Made by a program: the position numbers and the translations under genes. 64,000 nucleotides of DNA, taken from JAPPHA01 sp964291635 (GTDB taxonomy: Bacteria; Pseudomonadota; Alphaproteobacteria; Rhodobacterales; Rhodobacteraceae). Below, piece by piece: positions 25,232 to 33,588 of this stretch (positions within the stretch are counted from its first letter, which is position 1; every line of letters starts with the position of its first letter). The stretch spans positions 957,533 to 1,021,532 of the forward strand of contig OZ219905.1 in assembly GCA_964291635.2 (NCBI GenBank), written 5' to 3'. The notes under the pieces are model-generated. The model ran no database searches. It saw only the letters and a list, made by a program, of their open reading frames with translations, and was not told where the DNA came from.

Positions 25232-27901
25232 TCATCTGCCCTTGATCAGGGATTTGAGTTCGTAAAGCGCATCCAGGGCGTCTCGTGGGGACAGGTCGTC
25301 AGGGTGAATGTCCCTCAGCCTGGCCAGTACCGGCGAAACGTCCTGTTTCGGTCGGAGGGGCGCCGAAGGACGGTGTTCGAAGAGCGGCAGGCCGTCGAGA
25401 AGTGTGTCGACCTTTCCGCCGGTTCGGTTTTCCCCTTTTTCGAGAGTGTCGAGCACCTCCCCGGCTCTTTCGATCACGGTGGCCGGCAGGCCTGCAAGCC
25501 TGGCGACCTGGACGCCGTATGAACGGTCGGCGGCGCCAGGTTTCACCTCGTAGAGGAATCTGATTTCCCCCTGCCACTCCTGCACGGCAACCGTGGCATT
25601 GACCATGTTCGCGAGCATTCCGGAAAGCAGGGTCAACTCGTGGTAGTGCGTGGCGAAAATTGCGCGGCAACCGGAAACATCATGCAGGTATTCGAGCGTT
25701 GCCCAGGCGATCGACAGGCCGTCGAACGTTGCGGTCCCTCGGCCGATCTCGTCAAGGATCACGAAAGCCTTGGCATCGGCGCGATTCAGGATCGCCGCTG
25801 TCTCGACCATCTCGACCATGAAGGTCGACCGGCCGCGCGCCAGGTCGTCGGCCGCCCCGACCCGCGAAAACAACTGGGACGCAATCCCTATCTCGGCCTT
25901 TCGGGCGGGGACAAAACTCCCGGCTTGCGCGAGCAACAGGATCAAGGCGTTCTGCCTGAGAAACGTGGACTTGCCGGCCATGTTCGGCCCCGTGAGCAGC
26001 CAGATCAGGGGCTGGCCGTTGTCGTCGACAGACAATGTACAGTCGTTCGCAACGAATGAACCGCTCCCGTTTTCCTGGAGGGCGGCTTCAACGACCGGGT
26101 GACGGCCAGCCTCGATGTGAAACCGGCGGTCTTCGAAAACCGCCGGACGTGACCAGTTTTCACCGCGGGCAAGATCGGAAAGGGCTGCGGTGACGTCAAT
26201 GGTTGCGATTGCAGCGGCCGCGGCGCCAATCGGGCTTGACATCGCGAGCACCTGTTCCGTCAGACGGTCGAGTATCGCGAGTTCGATCTCGATTGCCCTT
26301 GCCGCTGCGGACAGGATGTCGGCTTCGAGCTTCGACAGTTCCACCGTGGTAAACCGCAGCGAATTGGCCATTGTCTGACGGTGGATGAACGTGGCGGCGA
26401 GTTCTTCGGAGAACATTCTTTCCGAATGGCGCGAGTGGGTTTCGACAAAGTATCCAAGCACGTTGTTGTGGCGGATCTTGAGTGACGCGATACCGGACAA
26501 CTCGCGGTATTCTGCCTGCAGTTTGGCAATGACCTTTCTGCTCTCGTCACGAAGGTCCCTGGTCCGGTCGAGTTCCATGTCATAGGCAGGCGCGATGAAT
26601 CCACCGTCACGGGCGAGGACCGGTGGATTGTCGACGAGAGCCGCGAGGAGTTCACGAGGATGATCGTCGCAGCCGACCAGCGCGGCGACCGCGCCGTCGA
26701 GTTCCACCGGCCGTTGGCCGTGAGCGTTGCTGTTGAACGTGGCCGCGATTTGGCGCGCATGCTCCAGTCCTTCGCGTATGGCGGCGAGATCGCGCGGCCC
26801 TCCGTGTCCCAGGGCCAACCGTCCCAATGCGCGCGCCATGTCGGGAACCGATCGCAGGATCTTCCTGCATGACTCCGTCAACTCCGGAGAATCCTTCAGA
26901 AATGCGATTGAATCGAGACGGCTCTCGATGACCGGAAGTTCCGTGGAGGGGCTGGCAAGCCGACGTTCGAGAAGCCGGGCTCCCGCTCCCGTAATGGTTC
27001 GGTCGATTGTCCCCAGCAACGACCCGGCGCGTTCGCCTTCCAGGCTTGCCGTCAACTCCAGGTTGCGCCGGGTAGCCGTGTCGATTTGCAGGACCTTGCT
27101 TCTGTCCTTGATGACCGGGGGGAGGAGATTTGGTCGCTGGCCCTTCTGGGTCATTTCCAGGTAATCGGCGACTGCGCCCATCGCGGAGATTTCCGGTTTT
27201 CCGAACTGGCCGAAGGCGTCGAGGGACCCGATCGCGTAAAGTTTCAGGAGACGGTCCCTGGCCAGGGAACTGTCGAAGCAGGCCCTGGGCAGGACGGTAA
27301 CGGTCGATCCGGCCTCGCGGAAGATCTCGTCAAGGGATTCATCGAGTGAATCCGAGACCAGGACTTCTTTGAGGGACAATTCCGCCAGCAATGGTGAAAT
27401 CATCACGTGAGGACAGTTCTGGACCATGAAGTCGCCGGTGGTAATGTCGGTCCAGGCGATGGCCGAGCTTCCCCTGATTTCGGAAAACGCACCGAGGAAA
27501 CTGTGCTTCCTGGCATCAAGGAGATTGTCCTCCGTCACCGTGCCGGGACTGACAAGCCGCGTCACACCGCGTTTCACCACTGCCTTGTGTCCGCGTGCCT
27601 TCGCGTCGGCCGGGCTTTCGAGCTGTTCGCAGATGGCGATGCGAAACCCTTTCCGGACAAGGGTCTGAAGGTAACCGTCAGCGGAGTGATACGGCACACC
27701 GCACATCGGGACAGCCCGACCACGATGCATACCCCGCTGGGTGAGCGCGATATCCAGGGCTTCGGACGCGGCAACGGCGTCGTCGAAGAACATCTCGTAG
27801 AAATCGCCCATGCGATAGAACAGCAGGGACCCCGGATGTTCGGCCTTGATCTGGTGATACTGGGCCATCATCGGTGTTACTGCCAGCTCTCTGTTCGGCA
27901 C
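25232..27901 (-). CDS. mutS: DNA mismatch repair protein MutS
   Basis: An 889-residue mismatch-recognition ATPase. The N-terminal M-G-D-F-Y-E-M-F motif contains the Phe and Glu that contact the mismatch. The ATPase has G-P-N-M-A-G-K-S-T-F-L-R-Q (Walker A) and F-V-I-L-D-E-I-G-R-G-T (Walker B and signature). The frame is open to 28465, but MutS homologues start shortly before V-T-P-M-M-A-Q-Y. I therefore chose GTG 27901, which has GGGGGG seven bases before it; the extra residues in the longer frame look non-coding. The 325 bases 27902-28226 separate it from the divergent transporter gene. Confidence 0.95.
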   Translation of the reverse strand: MPNRELAVTPMMAQYHQIKAEHPGSLLFYRMGDFYEMFFDDAVAASEALDIALTQRGMHRGRAVPMCGVPYHSADGYLQTLVRKGFRIAICEQLESPADAKARGHKAVVKRGVTRLVSPGTVTEDNLLDARKHSFLGAFSEIRGSSAIAWTDITTGDFMVQNCPHVMISPLLAELSLKEVLVSDSLDESLDEIFREAGSTVTVLPRACFDSSLARDRLLKLYAIGSLDAFGQFGKPEISAMGAVADYLEMTQKGQRPNLLPPVIKDRSKVLQIDTATRRNLELTASLEGERAGSLLGTIDRTITGAGARLLERRLASPSTELPVIESRLDSIAFLKDSPELTESCRKILRSVPDMARALGRLALGHGGPRDLAAIREGLEHARQIAATFNSNAHGQRPVELDGAVAALVGCDDHPRELLAALVDNPPVLARDGGFIAPAYDMELDRTRDLRDESRKVIAKLQAEYRELSGIASLKIRHNNVLGYFVETHSRHSERMFSEELAATFIHRQTMANSLRFTTVELSKLEADILSAAARAIEIELAILDRLTEQVLAMSSPIGAAAAAIATIDVTAALSDLARGENWSRPAVFEDRRFHIEAGRHPVVEAALQENGSGSFVANDCTLSVDDNGQPLIWLLTGPNMAGKSTFLRQNALILLLAQAGSFVPARKAEIGIASQLFSRVGAADDLARGRSTFMVEMVETAAILNRADAKAFVILDEIGRGTATFDGLSIAWATLEYLHDVSGCRAIFATHYHELTLLSGMLANMVNATVAVQEWQGEIRFLYEVKPGAADRSYGVQVARLAGLPATVIERAGEVLDTLEKGENRTGGKVDTLLDGLPLFEHRPSAPLRPKQDVSPVLARLRDIHPDDLSPRDALDALYELKSLIKGR

Positions 27902-28136
27902 GAAGCCCCCCGACGTGATAGTGGTCGAATCCCGTAAACTGGTATGAAAACGCCAAGGGCGTGTTCCGATTCCGGGCAAACCCAGGTGGCCTGCCCGCAG
28001 GGCTTTCGTATAGGTACCTGTGACGATGGTCGTCAACATGCGCCGGGAGAAGCGGCTGGAAGCCGGTTTCGGATTCCGGAGGATCAGGAATGTCCGTAAT
28101 CTATTGTTCTTGACAGGTGTCCCGGAATCCCCCATT

Positions 28137-28167
28137 TTCACCCTGAAATTGTAGACAAAATACAATT
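28137..28167 (+). promoter_or_regulatory. Candidate promoter with inverted-repeat operator for the amine island
   Basis: AATTGTA (28147-28153) and TACAATT (28161-28167) form a perfect 7-bp inverted repeat, with TTGTAGACAA inside it resembling GntR/FCD-family operators. TACAAT at 28161-28166 could be a -10, with TTCACC (28137-28142) as a weak -35 at 18 bp. It lies 60 bases before the binding-protein start. The GntR-family gene at 35356-36090 is the obvious candidate regulator; this is inference. Confidence 0.45.
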
Positions 28168-28226
28168 CACGAAACCGGCGCCTTACCGCAGACGCCAGAA
28201 TTCCAATCGGAAAGGAGGAACCAGAC

Positions 28227-29366
28227 ATGTCTGACCGCACGAAACTCAACACTCCGGGCGCCAGGCGATGGACGCGCCGGAAAGTCCTCGACACTGCCGG
28301 CAAAGGGATCGCGCTCGGCAGCACGGCACTCGCCGCACCCTGGCTGCTGCCCGGCCGCGCCTCCGCGCAGGCAGGCGAAGTGAACGTACTCGCGTTCGGG
28401 GGATACGAAGAACCCGGTATGCTCGACGCGTTCCAGGAAAACACCGGAATCAAGGTCAACCTCAAGATTCACGACGGATCGGACGAGGAAATGGTTGCCC
28501 TCGTCGGTTCCTCTCCGGCAGGGACGTTTGACATCATCACGCCGACAAGTGCCTACGTGCCGCGGGCGGCGCGGGACGGCCTGCTGCTTGAACTCAATCC
28601 GGGCGACTATCCCCTGGATGACTACTTCGAGATCATTGCAAACTGGCCGCCATGCTATGTCGACGGCAAGATGTACGGTCTCGTGAACCGTTTCGGTTAC
28701 TACGGCATCACCTACAACCACGAGAAGTTTTCCGAAGATGATGTCGCCAGCTACTCGGTCCTGTGGGACAGCGCCGTTTCGGGACGGGTCGCGCTCTTCG
28801 ACTGGTTCCTGCCGAACATGGGCTGCCTTTCGAAGTACAACGGCAATCCACAGCCCTACGACCTTGACGCCGATGCCTTCGGCGCACTCGTCGATCGTCT
28901 GACGAGCCTGCGTCCGCAGGTCGGGCTGGTCGGCAACACGTCGCAGGTCATCCAGGCGATGGCCGGGGGCAGTTACGACCTCGCGATCGCTGGTGAATGG
29001 GTCCAGGCCGGAATGTACGACGACGGCCTCCCGTTCAAGGCGCGAGTGCCAGTGGAAGGTGGCGTGACCTGGGACCAGGCCGTTTGTATCGCTGCGAACA
29101 CGCCGCGCATGGAAAACGCCGTCAAATTCGTGCAGTATGTGGCCGGGCCGAGATTCCAGTCCATGCTGGCGATCGCCAAGACCTACTACAGCATGGTCCC
29201 GAACAAGCAAGCGGCGGAACTTCTGCCTGACGACAAGCGGGAATTGCTGAACCTGGTGGATCTCGACCGGTTCGACGAAGTGTTCATGGCCAACCTGTCA
29301 CCCAGGAAAGATCCTGACAACAGGCAGGAATGGCTCGACGCCTGGGAGAACTTCAAGAACCTCTGA
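28227..29366 (+). CDS. ABC transporter substrate-binding protein, polyamine type (PotD-like)
   Basis: A 379-residue periplasmic binding protein of the spermidine/putrescine class. The N-terminus has R-R-K-V-L followed by a hydrophobic stretch and an A-S-A-Q-A site, consistent with Tat export. The mature part opens with V-N-V-L-A-F-G-G-Y-E-E-P, and F-D-I-I-T-P-T-S follows, matching SBP_bac_8-type proteins. AAAGGAGG lies just before ATG 28227. It heads the plus-strand catabolic island; its permeases are at 30793-32476 and its ATPase probably at 36111-37238. The ligand is unknown, probably an amine or amino-acid derivative. Confidence 0.9.
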   Translation: MSDRTKLNTPGARRWTRRKVLDTAGKGIALGSTALAAPWLLPGRASAQAGEVNVLAFGGYEEPGMLDAFQENTGIKVNLKIHDGSDEEMVALVGSSPAGTFDIITPTSAYVPRAARDGLLLELNPGDYPLDDYFEIIANWPPCYVDGKMYGLVNRFGYYGITYNHEKFSEDDVASYSVLWDSAVSGRVALFDWFLPNMGCLSKYNGNPQPYDLDADAFGALVDRLTSLRPQVGLVGNTSQVIQAMAGGSYDLAIAGEWVQAGMYDDGLPFKARVPVEGGVTWDQAVCIAANTPRMENAVKFVQYVAGPRFQSMLAIAKTYYSMVPNKQAAELLPDDKRELLNLVDLDRFDEVFMANLSPRKDPDNRQEWLDAWENFKNL

Positions 29367-29382
29367 GGCTTACGGAATCCGG

Positions 29383-29418
29383 CCGAACGCCTCCGCCTTT
29401 GACGGGCGGGGCGTTCGG
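29383..29418 (+). other. Intercistronic hairpin after the binding-protein gene
   Basis: CCGAACGCCTCCGCC pairs with GGCGGGGCGTTCGG (one bulge, small loop) 17 bases after the binding-protein stop. No T-tract follows, so it is more likely an RNA-stabilising or attenuating hairpin that lets the binding protein be made in excess over downstream proteins, a common arrangement. Confidence 0.6.
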
Positions 29419-29458
29419 TCTCCCGTTCATGATCAATTCTCGGAGAAGAGAACCGGGC

Positions 29459-30799
29459 ATGGCAATCATTGACTGTTCGCAGTGCATGGAGCCGCACTGG
29501 CTCTGGCCGAGCTTCCCGTTCGTGTCCCAGTCCTACTATCGCGGCGACGAGTTCCGGGAGTTCGGTTACAAGTGGCGCGGTAGCGGGTTCAGCTTCACGT
29601 CTGCCCCTGGATGGCGAATACGCGGAGGAAAGCGGCTCGACGACTATCCCTTGCACATGTTCGCCGGTGTTGCGCACGTCCTCGACGTCTCCGCCTCCGA
29701 AACGATCGACGAGACGTTGATCGCAGCAAAATGTTCCGCCCGGCCCGGGCGGAACATCCTCGTCCTGAGGAGCGGACACGCGGAGTCGGTTCACAATCGC
29801 AAGCCGGAATACTGGCGGAATGCCCCCCGGATTTCACCCGTTTGCGCCGCAGCGATTTCGAAGGCCGGATTCACGCATGTTGCAGTGGACCTGTCCTGCG
29901 ACAGCATCCCGGCGAACCGTCCGGCAGGCGAGGGGGGATACCGGAACCACAACGAAGCCTTCCGTTCCGCGCTCCACGCCGAAGGGCTGCTGCTGACGGA
30001 GAACTGCACGAACCTCGGCACCATCGAGAACGAAGAGGTTTTCTTTGCTGCATTGCCGATTTCCCTCCCGGAAAGTGCTACCGCGCCCTGCCGACCGATC
30101 GCGATGAGTTCATGGCCGTCGGACACGCCCTGCATTGTCGACCTGTCGGTCCCGCTCTTCAATCACTGGCGATGGAAAATCGATGTTTGGCAGGGCAGGA
30201 GTCTTGCCGCGGGTGACGGCGTGGAAGAGACCCATTTCCTGATCACCGGACACGGCTTTACCCATTGCGATGCGCCCTGCCACATGCGGAAAGGCGGCGC
30301 GACAATCCAGGATCTTCCGAACGAAGGGCTCGACCTGTTCGTCGGCGAAGCGGTCATTGCAGATTTTTCGGATCTGGAACTGCCTTTCCCGATTACGCAG
30401 CCGATGCTGGCCGAGAAGCTCGGCGACCGCCTCCACCCGGGTGACCGCCTGGTCCTGCGCAGCGACCTGACCAACAGGCTCGGCTACGAAAGCCGGGAAT
30501 GGCACCTCAAGGCGCCGAACCTTGAACCGGAGGCGGCCAAGTGGATCACGTCCCGGGAACCTGCGGCAGTCTGCATCGATTTTCCGCAGGACTACATTGC
30601 GCGTGAAATGCCGGTCCGGCATGTCTACAACGAGGAATTTGTCACCCACCACGCGGTCTTCGCCGCCGGCATACCTTTCGTCGAGGACCTGAAGGACCTG
30701 GGCCGCCTGAACGCGGAGCGCCCCTTTCTCATGGCCGTGCCATTGAAGTCGACCTGCGTGGATGGCGCTCCGATGCGCGCCGTAGCGCTCGAATGGTAG
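29459..30799 (+). CDS. Tandem fusion of two cyclase-family (kynurenine-formamidase-like) domains
   Basis: A 446-residue protein, about twice the normal length of the PF04199 cyclase/formamidase family. The second half (about residues 220-446) carries the metal-binding motif G-H-G-F-T-H-C-D-A-P-C-H and the usual C-terminal end V-P-L-K-S-T-C-V-D-G-A-P-M-R-A-V-A. The first half keeps the fold's other landmarks (T-E-N-C-T-N-L near 185) but at the metal motif reads F-S-F-T-S-A-P-G-W-R, lacking the His and Asp ligands. So one active and one probably inactive domain are joined. Such enzymes hydrolyse amides or ring-opened imides. ATG 29459 follows GAGAAGAG. It is in the operon with the transporter. 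Confidence 0.85.
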   Translation: MAIIDCSQCMEPHWLWPSFPFVSQSYYRGDEFREFGYKWRGSGFSFTSAPGWRIRGGKRLDDYPLHMFAGVAHVLDVSASETIDETLIAAKCSARPGRNILVLRSGHAESVHNRKPEYWRNAPRISPVCAAAISKAGFTHVAVDLSCDSIPANRPAGEGGYRNHNEAFRSALHAEGLLLTENCTNLGTIENEEVFFAALPISLPESATAPCRPIAMSSWPSDTPCIVDLSVPLFNHWRWKIDVWQGRSLAAGDGVEETHFLITGHGFTHCDAPCHMRKGGATIQDLPNEGLDLFVGEAVIADFSDLELPFPITQPMLAEKLGDRLHPGDRLVLRSDLTNRLGYESREWHLKAPNLEPEAAKWITSREPAAVCIDFPQDYIAREMPVRHVYNEEFVTHHAVFAAGIPFVEDLKDLGRLNAERPFLMAVPLKSTCVDGAPMRAVALEW

Positions 30800-31674
30800 G
30801 TATCGGCGAAACCGTGCGAGAATCATCCGTCCGCCGGCGTGCGCCCGTGTCAAACCTGTGGTACGGAATCCTTCCTGCCGTGATCCTCATGGCCGGGTTC
30901 TTTGTCGTACCCATCGGTTACACCATCGGCCTCAGTTTTACCGGTGCCGATCACGCCGGGCTGACGCTGTCCAACTATGTGACCTTCTTTACGAATGACC
31001 GTTTCACGGACGCACTCATACGCAGCGTCCTCTTGGCATCTGCCGCGGTCGTGCTCGCGTCCGTCATCGCCTACCCGCTGGCGTGGTTCCTGACATACGC
31101 GGTACACCCGCGACGCCGGCTCCTGTTGCTCTTCCTGCTGATCGCTCCCTTCTGGACAAGTTTCACGATTCGCGCATTTTCCTGGCAACTCGTGCTGTCC
31201 GACAGCGGCGTCATCGCATTCGCACTTGCCAAGATCCTCGGCCAACCCGTCGCACTCGGGTTTCTCTATACCATGTCGGCCTCGGTCTTCGGCTTGGCAT
31301 TGTTCGGCATCATGCTGATAACACTGACGATATTCAGCGTCATGGTCACCATCGATCCGCGCCTCCTCGAAGCGAATCGGGATCTTGGAGGCAGTGAATG
31401 GCGCGGTTTCCTCGAGATCGTCCTGCCCCTGAGCTTTCCCGGCTGGATCATCGGTGCCGTGCTGACATTCATCATTTGCGTTGGAGACTACGCCGTGCCG
31501 ACACTCCTCGGCGGCGGGTTCAAACCGGTTCTCGCACAACTGATGCTGAGCACGTTGAAGGGGACCTACGATCTGCCGATGGCCGCGACGTTTGCCGCGG
31601 TCCTGATGGGAGTGGTGCTGGTTTCCGCCATGCCCCTTGCGCTGGTTCGTCGCCAGGTCCGCCTGCAGGAATGA
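30793..31674 (+). CDS. ABC transporter permease, PotB-like
   Basis: A 293-residue membrane protein with six predicted helices. The conserved cytoplasmic loop E-A-N-R-D-L-G-G-S-E-W-R-G-F-L-E-I-V-L-P near residue 195 is the EAA motif that contacts the ATPase. The start overlaps the cyclase stop by seven bases, showing translational coupling within the operon. It pairs with the permease that follows. Confidence 0.93.
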   Translation: MVGIGETVRESSVRRRAPVSNLWYGILPAVILMAGFFVVPIGYTIGLSFTGADHAGLTLSNYVTFFTNDRFTDALIRSVLLASAAVVLASVIAYPLAWFLTYAVHPRRRLLLLFLLIAPFWTSFTIRAFSWQLVLSDSGVIAFALAKILGQPVALGFLYTMSASVFGLALFGIMLITLTIFSVMVTIDPRLLEANRDLGGSEWRGFLEIVLPLSFPGWIIGAVLTFIICVGDYAVPTLLGGGFKPVLAQLMLSTLKGTYDLPMAATFAAVLMGVVLVSAMPLALVRRQVRLQE

Positions 31675-31678
31675 CATT

Positions 31679-32476
31679 GTGGGCAAGGTCCGCAAGCAAG
31701 CATACGGCCGCTGGTTCATACTCCTGTTCTCTGCGGTCACCGCGACAATCTATCTTCCGATCGTCGTCATGGCCGTGTTCTCTTTCAACAGTGGCCGGTA
31801 CCAGGTCATGCCGTTTCGGGAGTTCACGCTGGTCTGGTTCGGGCGCGTGTTCCGCGATGCACAGTATTTTTCCGGACTGATGAACAGCGTCACGGTCGCA
31901 TCGGCCGTCAGCGTTTCCGCAACTGCCATCGCGTTCCTGTGTGCGTACTCGCTCGTCAACGCGCGCTTCCCTGGAAAAACGGCGGTCACGCTGTTTGTGC
32001 TGGCCCCGCTTGCCGTACCTCTGATCCTCATCGGCATCGGTTTGCGGCTGTATTTCGTCTCCATCGGCTTCGAACCCTCGCTGGGGCTGGTTTATGCAGG
32101 GCAGGTCCTCTACGTGCTGCCGCTGGCGGTACTGAACCTTCGCAACCGGATCGCGCAGATCCCGAAGAGCCATGAGGAAGCTGCCTGGGCTCTCGGCGCC
32201 TCGCGGCTACGCGCCATTCTCGAAATCGTTCTGCCATCGTGCCGCTTCGCCATTGTCGCGACACTGATCATCACCTTTACCTTTGCCTTTGACGAGTTTG
32301 TCATCGCCTATTTCCTTACCAACTTCTCCATCACGCTCCCCATCAAGATCTGGACGACCCTCGTGACCGGATTTGATCCGGCAATCAACGCCATTGGCGT
32401 CATGGTGTTCGGCTTTTCGATGGCGCTTGGTATCGCGGCGCAGACCCTCTTCATGCGGAAGGACCGGCGGAGATGA
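31679..32476 (+). CDS. ABC transporter permease, PotC-like
   Basis: A 265-residue membrane protein, partner of the preceding permease. The EAA loop reads E-E-A-A-W-A-L-G-A-S-R-L-R-A-I-L-E-I-V-L-P near residue 170. I chose GTG 31679, with AGGA eight bases before, because the alternative at 31637 would overlap the preceding gene by 38 bases. The end overlaps the aminotransferase start (ATGA). Confidence 0.92.
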   Translation: MGKVRKQAYGRWFILLFSAVTATIYLPIVVMAVFSFNSGRYQVMPFREFTLVWFGRVFRDAQYFSGLMNSVTVASAVSVSATAIAFLCAYSLVNARFPGKTAVTLFVLAPLAVPLILIGIGLRLYFVSIGFEPSLGLVYAGQVLYVLPLAVLNLRNRIAQIPKSHEEAAWALGASRLRAILEIVLPSCRFAIVATLIITFTFAFDEFVIAYFLTNFSITLPIKIWTTLVTGFDPAINAIGVMVFGFSMALGIAAQTLFMRKDRRR

Positions 32477-33588
32477 ACCAGCCTCTTCGCAGGTCCCCGA
32501 CCCTTGCATTGGCCGGGGCCATCGCATCGGCACGCCTCAACGGCGAGACGGTTTATTCGCTCAGTACGCCGACGTTCCCGGATCGCTCCGCCACGATTCC
32601 CGCCGACATCCGGTTCGGGACCACGCTGACGTCCGGCAGAGGTCTTGCGGAGCTACGTGACCTGGCGCGAACAGGCCTGTTCGAAAAATGGAACCTTGCC
32701 GAGCACGAATGCATCATCGTCGGAGGTGCGAAATCCTCGATCTTCTGTATCATGCGCACCATGCTGCCAGCCGGAGGAAAGGTGCTGGTCGTGTCGCCAC
32801 ACTGGCCGAGCTACGAGGATCTCATCAGAATGGCGCATCTCCGGCCGGTTTTTCACGAGACCCGCGCCGCCGACGGTTTCGAGATCGACGCGTTGCGTTT
32901 GCGAAGGTCCTTGCAGGAATCCGGGGCCGGGGCCGTCATATGCAGCAATCCCGGCAATCCGACCGGACGCATACTCGGGAAACGTGAAGTCGACACGCTT
33001 TGCCGGGAGACCGCAGATGCGGGGGCCATCCTCCTGCTCGACGAAAGTTTCTCGAACATTGTCTTCGACGTCCCGAAATGGCGCGATTCAGTGTGCTCTG
33101 CCGAGGGTCACGTCTTCGTCGTCAGTTCATTTTCGAAAAACTACCATCTTCAGGGCTTGAGGCTGGGCGCATGCCTCGTTCACCGCGACAGGATCGCACC
33201 CGTGATCGCCGCCCACCAGACCCTTCTCAGCGCCGCACCGACACCGAGCCAGAACATCGCCTTGCGGATCATCAACGCACTGGAGGCGATTCCTGAAGAC
33301 TACTCCGAGCAGCGGCGGCTCATGCTCGACTTTACAGCGGCGCGGGGCTGGCCTCATATGGCAACGGAGGGAGGGTTTTACCTGTTTCCGCACGTGGAAA
33401 ACACGGAATCGTTTCGCCGGAAGCTGGAAGCCCGCCGGGTCCTTTCCTTGCCCGGCGAGACCTTCGGCAAAGGATATCGCGAACACCTGAGGGTCTGCTT
33501 CGGAAAACCGGTTTCCGAGATTCGGGCGATGCTGAAAATTCTCGACGAGGTGGCGGGCGGTCTGCCTGGGAGGCCCCATGGGCGCTGA
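32473..33588 (+). CDS. Class I/II aminotransferase (PLP enzyme)
   Basis: A 371-residue fold-type I PLP enzyme. S-N-P-G-N-P-T-G near residue 160, L-L-L-D-E-S-F near 190 and the Schiff-base lysine in S-S-F-S-K-N-Y near 220 are typical of the AAT class I family. The N-terminal end is short. It may be a transaminase or, less likely, a decarboxylase of the threonine-phosphate type. It is coupled to the permease upstream (ATGA) and overlaps the aldehyde dehydrogenase downstream by 11 bases, so it acts in the same pathway, perhaps forming an aldehyde or oxo acid from the imported amine. Confidence 0.87.
   Translation: MNQPLRRSPTLALAGAIASARLNGETVYSLSTPTFPDRSATIPADIRFGTTLTSGRGLAELRDLARTGLFEKWNLAEHECIIVGGAKSSIFCIMRTMLPAGGKVLVVSPHWPSYEDLIRMAHLRPVFHETRAADGFEIDALRLRRSLQESGAGAVICSNPGNPTGRILGKREVDTLCRETADAGAILLLDESFSNIVFDVPKWRDSVCSAEGHVFVVSSFSKNYHLQGLRLGACLVHRDRIAPVIAAHQTLLSAAPTPSQNIALRIINALEAIPEDYSEQRRLMLDFTAARGWPHMATEGGFYLFPHVENTESFRRKLEARRVLSLPGETFGKGYREHLRVCFGKPVSEIRAMLKILDEVAGGLPGRPHGR

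Noticed and set aside
28039..28465. N-terminal extension of MutS
   Set aside because: The extra 190 codons have no MutS similarity and contain the promoter region of the divergent transporter operon; GTG 27901 fits the family start.
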